Assembly: GCF_028372415.1 (NCBI RefSeq) | Contig: NC_092872.1 | Coordinates: 392,978,853 to 393,042,852 of the forward strand | Origin: Notamacropus eugenii | Taxonomy: Eukaryota; Chordata; Mammalia; Diprotodontia; Macropodidae | DNA length: 64,000 nucleotides | Reading direction: 5' to 3' | In this document: one piece after another, positions 1 through 10,557 of the stretch | How the letters are laid out: every line of letters begins with the position of its first letter | How positions within the stretch are numbered: the stretch's first letter is position 1 | Notes under the pieces: generated by a model | Seen by the model: only the letters and a program-made list of their open reading frames with translations | Database searches by the model: none | Told to the model about the DNA's origin: nothing | Program-made: the position numbers and the translations under genes

Positions 1-334
1 TAAACCATTGACTCTGCTTTGTTCTCCATCTTTTCCAAAAGAATAGCAAGTCAAATGTTTTGCTAAAGCCTAGCTAAATTACATATCAAGTATTTCCACG
101 AATTACCAGTCTGGTGAAACTAACAAAAAAGGAAATGAAATTTGTCTGTCATTACTTTTTCTTGGTCAATCCGTCTTCACTTTTGGTGATTACAACATTT
201 TTGTATGATTTTTAAAAACTACCTCTTTAAGGTGTCATAGGATTTTACCAGGAATAAAAGTCAAGTTAACTGTTACATAATTTTAAGACTTAAAGAAAAT
301 AGAGTAACATTTCCTTTGCTCTAATCCTGAAATA
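1..334. other. AT-rich intergenic DNA, nothing recognised
   Basis: I see no long open frame, tandem repeat or recognisable repeat family in this stretch. Confidence 0.5.
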
Positions 335-525
335 CCTTAGGATTATTGACTTAGAGTTGGAAAACACCTTATAAGCTATCTCATTCAAGCTCCTTATTTT
401 AAAAATGAGGAAATTGAGGTTAAGTGACTTGTGTGAAAGAATATAGTGTCAAAATTGAAACCTATGTCTTTTGAAGACTACAAGTCTAAGAAGTTTTCCA
501 CCATATCACACTACCTCCTCCATTC
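335..525 (-). repeat. MIR-like SINE relic, minus strand
   Basis: The plus strand reads as the complement of a MIR-type core: a 'gaggaaattgaggttaagtg' block, then 'acttg' and a degenerate tail ending in a pyrimidine-rich stretch. This block order is typical of MIR-type SINEs. The copy is strongly diverged and its ends are approximate. Confidence 0.5.
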
Positions 526-2154
526 ATTGTAAGCTTTCAAAAACCACAGACAGTGGCATTAAAATCATGTATCCTGCATGATCTATACTAGAATATAATT
601 CATCTTAGCCTGATTAACATGGGCATCTAGGATTTCCTTATTGTCTCTTCATTTATCTTAGTTAAAAATACCATATTAGTGATCTTTATTCTGTGCTTCA
701 CATTACAAAAATGATTCTCTTTGGCAGAGATAAGAGAAACAAAATAATAGCTAGGGAGCTTCTTTTCATTATCTATTAATGTTATTTCATCAATCCCAAA
801 CAGTAGTCCTAACTCATTTTCGATAGTTCTATTTTTCCCATTTATTTTTTTAAAATCTCTATGTTGTCTTTAGCCTTTCTCACAAGCCTCATCTTATTCT
901 TACTATTAGCACTCCTGACTACTGACGCTGTTCATATAGGACCAAGGCATTTTTTATAGCTATGCACTGTTAATATGCCTTACTTACATTTTCTGTTCTC
1001 ATCTTTTAAAAATCTCACTTTATCCACAAGTTCGCCATGCCTTCATACCATTCTCTTTAGAATATTTTCTCTTTTCCTCCTCATAATAATTGTGTCTCTG
1101 CAGAATGAATTATTGAGAACTCACTGGTCCTTCTGAACCAACTTCTTCTGTAACTCCCCACCTTTAATCTAAAGTCCATATCAGACCATGTTTGGCTTTC
1201 CTAATCTTTCTTTTTTCACAAATTATAATAAAAAACTGATAATTCTCTCTTCCCTCCAAGTTCTCATCCTCCTTTCTAGTAAGAATCAGATCCAGAAATT
1301 AATTTGAACTAGATCATCTCTTAAATTCTCTATCAGTCATCACCCTACAAATCTATGAAATTACAGATTATCACACAGGATTGACTTATAGGGAAGTTGG
1401 CATCCTTTGGAGAGACAATCAGTCTTTATTGAGATTATTTTGTTTCTTGTGGGTGTTTCTGGATCCCTTCAAAAATGTTTATTGCATATTTGCCCAGCTC
1501 AGCTGCCAGTATAAATCTTGCTGATAAATCTTGATATGTTAGTACTAGAAAAATAAAGAACAGTATATCAGATATAGATAAAAAACAGGTTTATAAGAGG
1601 CTTAAATCAGCTAGAATTGTATGCTTTTGATACAGATGGCTATTATGTCATATAATGACAGTAATTAAAATCCATTCATGCATGTTCAACTTTAATAAAC
1701 TCTATTAATAATGAACATTCTTCAAGTTTCATTGCAACACACAATATTTAATGATATCCCTATGAATTAAAAGCCCAAATCTTCCATTTATTGCTCCAAG
1801 CAATTTAGATACATTAAATTAAAAAACTATAAGCACTGAATTAACAGTTGCTTACTTGCACTTGAAATTATCTACTAGAAACTCATTACAGTACAGCAAC
1901 ATTATTAATCCTACTGGTAACTAGCTAATAATGAGATGAAGTGACTGACCTTAGTTGTTAACATATTGACAATGCCTCTTTCAGACATCAGTGAATTGAG
2001 GTTGAATTGATCATTTCAGAACGCATATGAATATTGTGTGGAATAAAGTTATTCCTTTGATTTATTTGTGAGGTTGATATTGTGTAGGAAAATTCCTTCC
2101 AGTGATGTACATCAACAATTGATCTTAAATTTATGGCTTAAATACATACACTTT
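526..2154. other. Intergenic DNA, unclassified
   Basis: No frame above 60 codons and no family that I can name with confidence. Positions 830-1440 have the pyrimidine-rich, low-complexity feel of an old decayed retroelement read on the minus strand, but no protein motif survives. Confidence 0.35.
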
Positions 2155-2350
2155 ATAAATGTCAGAGATAGAACTTGAACCAAGATTTTCCTGGCTCCAT
2201 AACCTAGATTTAAGCTTTTTCTCTGACATGTATTAACTGTGTGATTCTTAGGTCATAAGTTTCAGATGGATTGCTGATCTGAGTCACTGGAGGGAATTTC
2301 TATACTGGGATTTCCCCATAGTGTGCCATACTACCTAAATACAAAAAAAA
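2155..2350. repeat. SINE relics (MIR-like minus, then tRNA-derived plus)
   Basis: Positions 2160-2220 resemble the minus strand of a MIR core ('agaacttgaaccaagattttc'-like block). From about 2222 the plus strand resembles the body of a marsupial tRNA-derived SINE, with 'tgtgtgattcttaggtcata' and a later 'ggaatttctatactggga' block. Both are diverged. Confidence 0.4.
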
Positions 2351-2354
2351 CTAT

Positions 2355-2500
2355 TCAATCTCAGAGAACTAATCAAGTGCTTACTATGGTGACAGCTGTT
2401 CCAAGCACAGCACTACTGGAAGAATCAAAGAAGAAGGGTAAGAAATATAGCACCTTAAAAACATAACTTATAAGTGGAACATCGATAGAACTAGGAGGAA
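2355..2500 (-). repeat. L2-like LINE 3' end fragment, minus strand
   Basis: The plus strand contains 'caagtgcttactatggtgac' followed by a decayed spacer. This is the complement of the L2 3' end, where a 'cacatagtaggcacttaat'-type motif precedes the tail. No coding part remains. Confidence 0.45.
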
Positions 2501-2659
2501 ATTTGGTTAACAGCTTCTCAACTTAAAGTTAAACCAATTGATATAAAAAGGATGGCATCAGACACCTCTAGAAGTAAACTGCCCTATGTAAATAGATGTC
2601 ATTAAGTTCTTATACTCTCTCAAGAAAATCTCAGAGTAGGATAAAATAAGTTATATTAG

Positions 2660-2905
2660 AGAGGCAATGTGTCAGCATAGATGATGAGCTAGCCTCCAGG
2701 TCAGCAAAATATGGATGTAAATTCTATCTCTTACAAATCCTGGATATAATACCCCTTGGTCAATAATTAAATCTTTCTTTGCCTCACAAGGCTCTCTAAA
2801 ATTCTAAGTTGTAAAGGAAAGTCTGATCTGTAGGTATAGAAAGTTTCCTCAATGGAAATACTCTATGTCAATGAAATAACAGATTTTGTCACACAGACAG
2901 AAAAA
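2660..2905 (+). repeat. tRNA-derived SINE (MAR1-like), degenerate
   Basis: The blocks run in the order expected for a marsupial tRNA-derived SINE: an 'aggcaatgtgtcagcataga' head, an 'attctatctcttac' body, then 'ggctctctaaaattctaagt' and a tail with 'tcaatgaaataacagatttt'. A GATA microsatellite starts directly at its A-rich end. The same body and tail recur near 28300 and 33610. Confidence 0.5.
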
Positions 2906-2910
2906 TAATA

Positions 2911-2919
2911 GATAGATAA

Positions 2920-2960
<41 letters not shown>
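2911..2960. repeat. (GATA)n microsatellite
   Basis: About twelve GATA units with one early AAAT interruption, directly after a SINE tail. Open frames across it are low-complexity artefacts. Confidence 0.95.
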
Positions 2961-3267
2961 GCCATAGCATGCTCAAATAAATAATACTCTATACAATTAA
3001 ATATGATAATAAGTACAATAACATACATGGAGTCCAGAAAGGTGAAAACAAAAAATGTATGCTTGTCAAGCATACAAATGTAGTTGATAAAGACACTTTA
3101 TGTTTCTATACCTGAAGTGCACTATACACTAAAATCAAGAAGCTATCATCTAAATGTATTCACTAACCAATCCCTTATTAATCTGGTTTTACATGTTGTC
3201 TCTCCTAGTCAGCATTTATGTAGGACTTTGCACTTTACAAAGTAAAAATTCTTTTTGTATGAGATTG

Positions 3268-3352
3268 CACAGTGTACTATAATGAGAGACAGACTTGGCG
3301 TCAGGAAGACTTAGGTTCAAATTCTCACTCAGACATTTACTTATCTCAATTT
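3268..3352 (+). repeat. tRNA-derived/MIR-like SINE 5' fragment
   Basis: Contains 'cttggcgtcaggaagactta' followed by 'ggttcaaattctcactcaga', the B-box region shared by mammalian tRNA-derived and MIR SINEs. Only the 5' half is recognisable. Confidence 0.6.
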
Positions 3353-3600
3353 ATGAGTAACTGCATTTATGCACACTTCGCTGGACAAGGAAAAATTTTT
3401 TGCAAAATTTTTCTTGCAAGGAAAACAAAAATTCACAGTACAAACATTGAAGTTTTGCTGAGAAACATCACGCAAATAAGGCTGTAGCAATACGGGTCAC
3501 AAATATTTTAAACGATAATGCAATGTCACATTTCTGTGATATTTTTTAAAAATGTCCAAAAGAAGTGCTGTTAGATAAATTCCTAGTAAGAAGTAAATGT

Positions 3601-3612
3601 AAAGAAAACAAT
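3601..3612 (+). repeat. Left target-site duplication of the HAL1
   Basis: The 12-mer aaagaaaacaat sits immediately 5' of the element and is repeated at 6388-6399 after its A-rich tail. The leading A's could belong to the tail, so the secure duplication is gaaaacaat (9 bp). Confidence 0.7.
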
Positions 3613-4275
3613 AAAAGATGGCAGAGTAGAAACACACACATACATTACCTCCGAACCCACAGCCCATAAAATATCTGTAAAAAAGAACTGCCAATAAATT
3701 CTGGAGCAGCAGAAGCCACAGAACAATGGAGTGGACAAGATTTCTGTTCCAGAGAGCCTGAAAACCTCTCGCAAAAGGTTCTTTATGCTGTGGACGTGGT
3801 GCAGAGCCCAGCCCTGAGTTGGCCACATGGCATCGAGAGGAGCAGATCCGAGCAGGCTTCAGGGACAGAATATCCAGCTGCTGCATGGGTCCCTCCACCC
3901 ACAGGTGAAAAGGGTCCGTGAGAGGGTCTCTTTGGTGGGTCAAGAGGGGAGTGCGGTGCCCCCATAACTCAGGCCCCATCGGGATGCAGCAGCAGAGGTG
4001 GGAGCTGACAGGGGCTCCCCAAGCAGGCAGGAACCCAGATCCATTGTTGAAGGTCTCTGTATAAACTCCCTGAGGGAACTGAGCCTGTGAGGTGGCCCTG
4101 CCCCCACCTGAGCACCTGAACTTAATCTCACACTGAATAGCAGCCCTGCCCCTGCCCAAAGCCCTGAGGCTGGGAAGCAGCATTTGAATCTCAGACCCCA
4201 AGATCTGGCTGGGAGGATCTGGAGGTGAAGTGGGTGTGAAAAGGAAGCTCAGAAGTCAAATCACTGGCTGCGAAA
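3613..4275 (+). promoter_or_regulatory. HAL1 5' UTR with internal promoter region
   Basis: This GC-richer leader precedes ORF1. The aagatggc core at 3615-3622 is the complement of a YY1 site (GCCATCTT), in the position where human L1 carries its YY1 site. Promoter function is inferred from family knowledge. The antisense strand carries a long open frame (4201 to 3497). Confidence 0.5.
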
Positions 4276-5370
4276 ATGCCCAGAAAAGGGGGAAAAAAAC
4301 AAGACTATAGAAGGTTACTTTCTTGGTGAACAGGTATTTCCTCCCTCCCTTTCTGATGAGGAAGAACAAAGCTTACCATCAGGGAAAGACACAGAAGTCA
4401 ATGCTTCTGTATCCCAGCCCACTCAATGGGCTTAGACCATGGAAGAGCTCAAAAAGAGCTCAAAAAGGATTTTGAAAATCAAGTTAGAGAGGTGGAGGAA
4501 AAACTGGGAAGAGAAATGAGAGACATGCAAGCAAAGCATGAAAACCAAGTAAACACCCTGCTAAGGGAGACCCAAAAAAATGCTGAAGAAAATAACACCT
4601 TGAAAAATAGGCTAACTCAATTGGCAAAAGAGGTTCAAAAAGCCAATGAGGAGAAGAATGCTTTCAAAAGCAGAATTAGCCAAATGGAAAAGGAGATTCA
4701 AAAGCTCATTGAAGAAAACAGTTCTTTCAAAATTAGAATGGAACAGATGGAGGCTAATGACTTTATGAGAAACCAAGAAATCACAAAACAAAACCAAAAG
4801 AATGAAAAAATGGAAGAGAATGTGAAATATCTTATTGGAAAAGCAAGTGACCTGGAAAATAGATCCAGGAGAGACAATTTAAAAATTATGGGACTACCTG
4901 AAAGCCTTGATCAAAAAAAGAGCCTAGACATCATCTTTCAGGAAATTTTCAAGGAAAACTGCCCTAATATTCTAGAACCAGAGGGCAAAATAAATATTGA
5001 AAGAATCCACCTATCACCACCTGAGAAAGATCCAAAAAGAGAAACTCCTGGGAACATTGTGGCCAAATTCCAGAGTTCCCTGGTCAAAGAGAAAATATTG
5101 CAAGCAGCTAGAAAGAAACAATTCAAGTATTGTGGAAATACAATCAGGATATCACAAGATCTAGCAGCTTCTGCATTAAGGGATCGAAGGGTGTGGAATA
5201 GGATATTCCAAAAGTCAAAGGAACTAGGACTAAATCCAAGAATAACCTACCCAGGAAAACTGAGTATAATACTTCAGGGGAAAAATTGGTCTTTCAATGA
5301 AATAGAGGACTTTCAAGCATTCTTGATGAAAAGACCAGAGCTGAAAAGAAAATTTGACTTTCAAACATAA
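4276..5370 (+). pseudogene. HAL1 ORF1 protein (L1 ORF1p-like RNA-binding protein), N-terminus broken
   Basis: The product is an L1 ORF1p-type nucleic-acid chaperone that would coat retrotransposon RNA in cytoplasmic particles. The open part runs from an ATG at 4426 to TAA at 5368-5370 (314 codons). Residues about 8-140 form a heptad coiled coil with RhxxhE trimerisation-type motifs (RISQME, RMEQME). The ENRSRRDNLKIMGLPE signature at about 144-159 opens the RRM domain (to about 245), followed by the C-terminal domain (about 246-314) with IVAKFQ and ILQAARKKQFKY. The usual family start lies upstream at 4276. Between 4276 and about 4460 the frame is interrupted by a shift in the G5A7 run near 4288-4299, a TAG near 4432, and a missing base near 4454, so the 4426 ATG is probably a fortuitous restart. 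The domains are otherwise well preserved for a non-autonomous element. Confidence 0.8.
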
Positions 5371-6387
5371 GAATGAAGAGAAGCATGAAAAGGTAAACAG
5401 CAAAGAGAAGTCATAAGGGACTTTACTAAAGTTGAACTGTTTACATTCCTACATGGAAAGACAATATTTGTAACTCTTGAAACTTTTCAGTATCTGGGTA
5501 CTGGGTAGGATTACACACACACACACACATGCACACACACATGCACACACACATAGAGACAGAGTGCACAGAGTGAATTGAAGAGGATGGGATCATATCT
5601 TAAAAAAATGAAATCAAGCAGTGAGAGAGAAATATATTGGGAGGAGAAAGGGAGAAATGGAATGGGGCAAATTATCTCTCATAAAAGAGGCAAGCAAAAG
5701 ACTTTTTAGTGAAGGGAAAAAGAGGGGAGGTGAGAGAAAAACATGAAGTTTATTCTCATCACATTCCACTAAAGGAAGGAATAAAATGCACACTCATTTT
5801 GGTATGAAAACCTATCTTACAATACAGGAAAGTGGGAGATAAGGGGATAAGCAGGATGGGGTGCATGATGGAAGGGAGGGTATGGGGAGGAGGGAGCAAT
5901 CTGAGGTCGACACTCATGGGGAGGGACAGGATCAAAAGAGAGAATAGAAGTAATGGGGGACAGGATAGGATGGAGGGAAATATAGTTAGTCTTATACAAC
6001 ACAACTATTATGGAAGTCATTTGCAAAACTACACAGATTTGGCCTATATTGAATTGCTTGCCTTCCAAAGGGAGGGGGTGGGGAGGGAGGGAGGTAAAGA
6101 AGTTGGAACTCAAAGTTTTAGGAACAACTGTCGAGTACTGTTCTTTCCACTAGGAAATAAGAAATACAGGTAAGGGGGTATAGAAAGTTATTTGGCCCTA
6201 CAGGACAGAGGAGAGGATGGAGACAAGGGCAGAGAGGGATGATAGAGGAGAGAGCAGATTGGTGATGGGGGCAATTGGAATGCTCGGTGTTTTGGGGTGG
6301 GGGAGGGGACAAGAGGGGAGAAAATTTGGAACCCAAAATTCTGTGAAAATGAATGTTAAAAGTTAAATAAATAAATAAATTTAAAAA
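5371..6387 (+). other. HAL1 3' UTR: spacer-like block plus two L1-3'-end-like modules
   Basis: Positions 5371-5990 are purine-rich and align by eye with the L1 inter-ORF spacer at 49136-49660. Positions 5995-6180 resemble the L1 3' UTR at 17480-17690, sharing 'actattatgga', 'gaattgcttgcctt', a G-rich run and 'ttggaactcaaa'. Positions 6230-6370 repeat the G-rich plus 'tttggaacccaaaatt' module before the tail. A CA microsatellite lies at 5512-5553. There is no trace of endonuclease or reverse-transcriptase sequence. Confidence 0.65.
5512..5553. repeat. (CA)n microsatellite with ATGC interruptions
   Basis: Alternating CA units broken by two ATG interruptions, inside the HAL1 3' UTR. Confidence 0.9.
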
Positions 6388-6399
6388 AAAGAAAACAAT
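6388..6399 (+). repeat. Right target-site duplication of the HAL1
   Basis: Copy of the 12-mer found at 3601-3612, immediately after the A-rich tail. Confidence 0.65.
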
Positions 6400-6864
6400 C
6401 AGTGATTAAAAATATGAAAGTGATTCTAAAAAATGAAAAATACATGAAGGCAGCAGTGTTCGTCTTACTTTTAGTGAAAGCAACATAAGAGAGAACACTC
6501 CTGACATTGAAATCCCAGATGTTCTCAAAGAAGGAGATTCTCCTTCCAAACAATAACCCTTCCTCCTTCTCCTCCTCCCTCTCATCTCCCTCATGCCAAC
6601 CATGACTCCTCTTAAAGGTAAAGTGTTTGTTAATTTATTTTATTTTCACTTCATGTTACATCCTAATCATTGCTATTGTATTTTAGGTGCATTAGGGACA
6701 CAAAACTTACTTAATATCATGAATAATTGCTTTATATGAATATTTTTGGTGATATGGTACTGATCAACTGACTTTCCATGACTTCCCATGAGAAAATTTT
6801 TTTGAAATATGAACAAATCTCATGATAAACAGGTTTTCAGAACAAATTAAATTCATAAACTGAG
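6400..6864. other. Intergenic DNA, nothing recognised
   Basis: AT-rich with a short CTCC-rich patch at 6560-6600. No gene or repeat family is identified. Confidence 0.5.
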
Positions 6865-7055
6865 GTTCTAAAGCATTTGTCTCTGGATAAATCCCTTGAC
6901 CACTGTGAGCTTCAGTTTCCTCTTGTATAAAATGATGTTAGCAATAGAATCAATTTCAAAGAAGTTTTGTGTATGTGTGAGAGAAGTAAATGAAATCATG
7001 AATGTAAAATGCTTTGAAACCTTAAAGCACTTTGTGAACTATTATTATTAAAAAG
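6865..7055 (+). repeat. MIR-like SINE, plus strand
   Basis: Runs from a gttctaaag-type head through 'gagcttcagtttcctcttgt' and 'ataaaatgatgttagcaata' to 'aaagcactttgtgaactatt' and a TTA-rich tail. This is the canonical MIR block order from core to 3' end. Confidence 0.7.
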
Positions 7056-7084
7056 AGTTTTGCTCACAACAACGTGGCTGCATC

Positions 7085-7185
7085 CAAGAGAAGAAATGAA
7101 TGACCTGAAGTCACACAGATACTAAATGGAGAATTTGGGGCTCCATTTTCTCTGATTCCTAATCCACATTGCCTTTTATTTTTGT
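7085..7185 (-). repeat. MIR-like SINE fragment, minus strand
   Basis: 'tgacctgaagtcacacagat' followed by 'actaaatgga' and a degenerate 'ctctgattcctaat' is the complement of the MIR core. Confidence 0.55.
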
Positions 7186-7189
7186 AGGA

Positions 7190-9222
7190 AAATAACATGC
7201 TGGTCAAGGAGTATCAATGTTCAATCCACTCACCACTTCCTTATTTAACTGTAAATGAATAATTGTCATCGTGACTTGCAAATCACTCTCATGTGGTTAC
7301 AATGAATCAGTTACTCATAGTCTTCACCTCAAAATCTGAATTTCTTTATCTGAGATACATAAGACCCATCCCCAACCCCCACTGAATGTGGCTCTGGTTA
7401 GATTTCAAGAATTTTGTGAACTTAGATGGAGAAAAATATTTTTATTAACCTCTAACAAAGATTCATTCTTTCCTTCAATCATTTAAAAACAATATTCTGT
7501 TTTACCAGACTGCTGATGTGATCGATAGCATGTAACAGTTTAAAAGGGAAAAAAAGCAATATGGCTCAAGAAAAGTGCAACCTTGGGTTTGGAGATCTGA
7601 CAGTCAGAAATGTAGACATGAGAACTAAGCTACTTGGAGTATCCAAGTCTGGGCAACCCTTAAGTTGCCCAGTCTTTCTCTTCTGTCCTTTAAAGAATAA
7701 ACAAATCTTTCTATCAAGAAGTATATAGTCTAGATGGGGAAACCAAATTTACATAAGCCAATAAATTAAAGAATAAAAATATAAATTTGGATTCTAAGTT
7801 ATTTCATAAAGAGTTTGCATTTTTACATTTTAACACTAAAAAGGATCCTTCTTAGGTAACAAGATGATGCTATCAGTAACCAAACTTTAGCAGAAGATGA
7901 ATTTTTAATTATGTTTACACATCTATAAGCATTTTACAGAGATTAAGCCATAGTCTATCATAAGCTGTTCCACCTGACGACCTAGGAAAATTGTTGACAA
8001 AAGAATAAATGAGTCATAAAATTTTTTTCTCTGACTGGTCATTATAGATGCTCAGACTTTCAAATTTGGACCAAATGAACATTAGTAATAAGATATAAAA
8101 AGGTTTAGGTAAAATGTGCTTGAGTATATTTCAGATCTGTGATCTCAACAATATGGATATTCCTTCCACTGGTGAATATTGCAACCCAATCAAATCTTTT
8201 GAGATTCTTTTCCATGTCCTTCTATAATTCTCTACAAGGGGTCTATCTACCCCACATGCTCAAACCTTACTTAAGGTTGCTTTACATTATATGGTTACCA
8301 ACAGAAATTTAAGTCTGTCATAGCAACCAGGAAATGAAAAAATTTAGGGAACACCAACACCTGTATCCTTTAGCATATAAAAGGAGAAAAACTACTTACT
8401 ACTTAATTAATCAGGTGTGTAAGAAGAATGACAAAGAAGTTTCCAAATGCTACACTTCTCTGAAGGCACACAAACATTCAGGTTTAATTCCTTGTAACTC
8501 TTCCTCCTGGTTATCCTGCCAGGGAATAGTTACTAAGCTCTTTTTATTCTGTTCCTCTCCAAAAAGGCCTTGTGTCCTGAGTTATTAAACTTCTCCCTAA
8601 AGTTATGTTGCTTGTTCCAAGTATATATTCTGATTCTTGCACCAGGAAGCAGAATTTCTGTTTTGTGTGTGAATAATAACATAGCACATGAACTACCAAT
8701 CTATTGTCTTTCTTTCTCATTCCATAAGACACCTATATCTTTTTATCTGAAAAAAAATCTTTTTGATGATATGTTTTATTCTGCTTTGAGCATACAATTC
8801 ATACCCTGGTCATATGTAGAAGCTTATTTAGAGGTACTTCATATTGCTCCATTGGCCTTCGTGTGAGTCATAATTTTGCTTTCCCAGAGATTGTGGCAAT
8901 TTGTCATTGATGGTCATACAACATCCCTGGAAAATATAGGTATTAACAAGATGAGTTTTTATAATACAGAGAAGCTTCAGGTCATTAAAAATACTATGTA
9001 ATTTTGCAAATGCATAGTGGAAGAGGTGAATAAACACACCTCTATTTGAAGTAACCACATTTGCTTTCAAAATGATACAAATAAATAAATTGTGTCAAAT
9101 CATCTCAGTAGCCCAGTAGACTTATCATGCATCCCGAACAAAACTGAATCCTGGATTCCTACTTACATTCAAGTTCATGATCATGAGAAAAATCTTGTAA
9201 ACATATACAATTATAATACCTC
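7190..9222. other. Intergenic DNA with faint SINE/L2 relics at 7560-7760
   Basis: A diverged SINE-like stretch at 7560-7695 contains a 9-bp hairpin (7649-7657 pairing with 7664-7672), followed by an L2-like minus fragment at 7700-7760. The remainder, 7770-9220, shows no gene or family that I can name. Frames at 8334-8588 and 8570-8866 have no recognisable motif. Confidence 0.4.
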
Positions 9223-9224
9223 AG

Positions 9225-9350
9225 GGACTCTAGTAAATAATCAGTTATTAAACACCTACTATGAGCAAGGTACTATAATATGCACAAGTGTATACAAAGA
9301 TAGTGCAATGGTCTTTTCCTTCAAGGAACTTATGCTCTACCCAAATCACT
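9225..9350 (-). repeat. L2-like 3' end fragment, minus strand
   Basis: 'cagttattaaacacctacta' followed by 'tgagcaaggtactataat' and 'ttccttcaaggaacttatg' is the complement of the L2 3' end ('gctccttgaggg...cacatagtaggcgcttaat' order). Confidence 0.6.
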
Positions 9351-9679
9351 TTGGTAAGCTTGTTCCTAATTAAATTTATGCAGTACTAGATCAGATTAGG
9401 AAAGGTTGTTTAGCAGTATTCTATTTTGTTGGTATATCAATTCTTCTAATAGGTTATAATAATAATTAAAAGCAATTTTTCAATATGGTAAAACAATGAA
9501 TAACATGACTTGGCATTGTCCTATTTATATTAAAAGCTACAAATAGGAAATTTCAAAGGAACAAATCCAAGCTATCAATGACATAAAAACACTCTGTATA
9601 ACTAATAACTAGAGAAATAAAAATGAAATCAACTTGAGGTTTGCAACAGTAAGAACCCCAACATACATAAAGGGCCCTG
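9351..9679. other. Intergenic DNA, nothing recognised
   Basis: AT-rich, with no gene or named repeat. Confidence 0.45.
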
Positions 9680-10268
9680 CTGCCACAGGTTCTTAGATCT
9701 GCTTCTCTTAAAGGAAAGGCAACTTTTGAGGAGTTAAAAATCACTTTAATCAAGCACAGGTATCATTCAGTTAGTTCAGGGGGAAAAGTCAGCACCCTGA
9801 ACATCAGAGAAAATACAGAGAAATCAAAAATCAACAGACATGTCTTTATATCACAAATCAAAAGACAGGTCCAACTGTCTGACTATAGTTACCAGAGAGG
9901 AAAGCATCAGCAAATGGGTTTTCAAAGCCAGGGGTCTACTTACCAGCTTCCCAGAGTCTCTTATCTGGCACAGAAACCTTCTTTCAAAAATTAAGCCCCA
10001 AAGTAAAACCTCCCTCACAGAATACTTATACACTTTTTCAGAGCCAGAGGTCATGACCCTCTGACCCAGTGCCTCAATAGGAAAAACAAAAGGTACATGG
10101 GACCCTCCTATAAAACAACTCCCCTAATCAAGTTTCCCTCAATGGGCAGGCCTATCAATGTGTGGGGAAGATCTTTGTTAATCACATTATTCAATTAGAG
10201 GCACTTTTAATAAAACAAAACAGGGTAAGATTCTACTTTGCTTGGCCTTACAAGGTTCTATCACACTT
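9680..10268 (-). repeat. Possible degenerate solo LTR, minus strand
   Basis: Read on the minus strand, the block starts TGTGATAG, has a TATA-like 'gatataaaga' about two thirds in, an ATTAAA signal ('gcttgattaaagtgattttt') and a possible CA end. This arrangement and length suit an LTR, but I found no target duplication, partner LTR or internal retroviral frame. It could equally be another unclassified repeat. Confidence 0.3.
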
Positions 10269-10329
10269 TCACCAGACTGACAAAGAACAAAATAGAAGAT
10301 ATAACAAACATTAGAAGGAAAATGGCTTT

Positions 10330-10512
10330 TGGACTGTGAATTGGACCCATTAATTCTGAAAAAATTTTAGAAAAAGTTTTTTTGAAAATTTTTCTAAGTT
10401 TGGAACTATGCAACAAATGTTACTAAGCTATGCATACCCTTTGACCCCATAACCACCACTAGCTCTTTATCTCCAACAAGATCAAATAAAGAGAAAAACT
10501 ACCAATCTCTTA

Positions 10513-10557
<45 letters not shown>

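Larger units (their letters stand above)
3613..6387 (+). mobile_element. HAL1 (half-L1) retrotransposon, near full length
   Basis: This is a 2.8-kb non-LTR element with an L1-type 5' UTR, one L1 ORF1 frame and no ORF2. It starts with an 'aaaagatggcagagtag' terminus that matches the aagatggc core at the L1 5' end. ORF1 lies at 4276-5370. The region downstream resembles the L1 inter-ORF spacer (for example an 'aaggtaaacag' block and an 'aactgtttac' block), then the L1 3' UTR (5995-6180), and ends in (AAAT)n and A8. A direct repeat flanks both ends, which supports a single complete insertion. HAL1 elements encode only an RNA-binding ORF1 protein and are thought to use L1 reverse transcriptase in trans. 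A 5'-and-3'-intact copy that lacks only ORF2 fits that definition better than a deleted ordinary L1. Confidence 0.8.

Noticed and set aside
9680..10268. Full endogenous retrovirus
   Set aside because: Only an LTR-like outline is present. No gag, pol or env coding, primer-binding site or second LTR is visible nearby.
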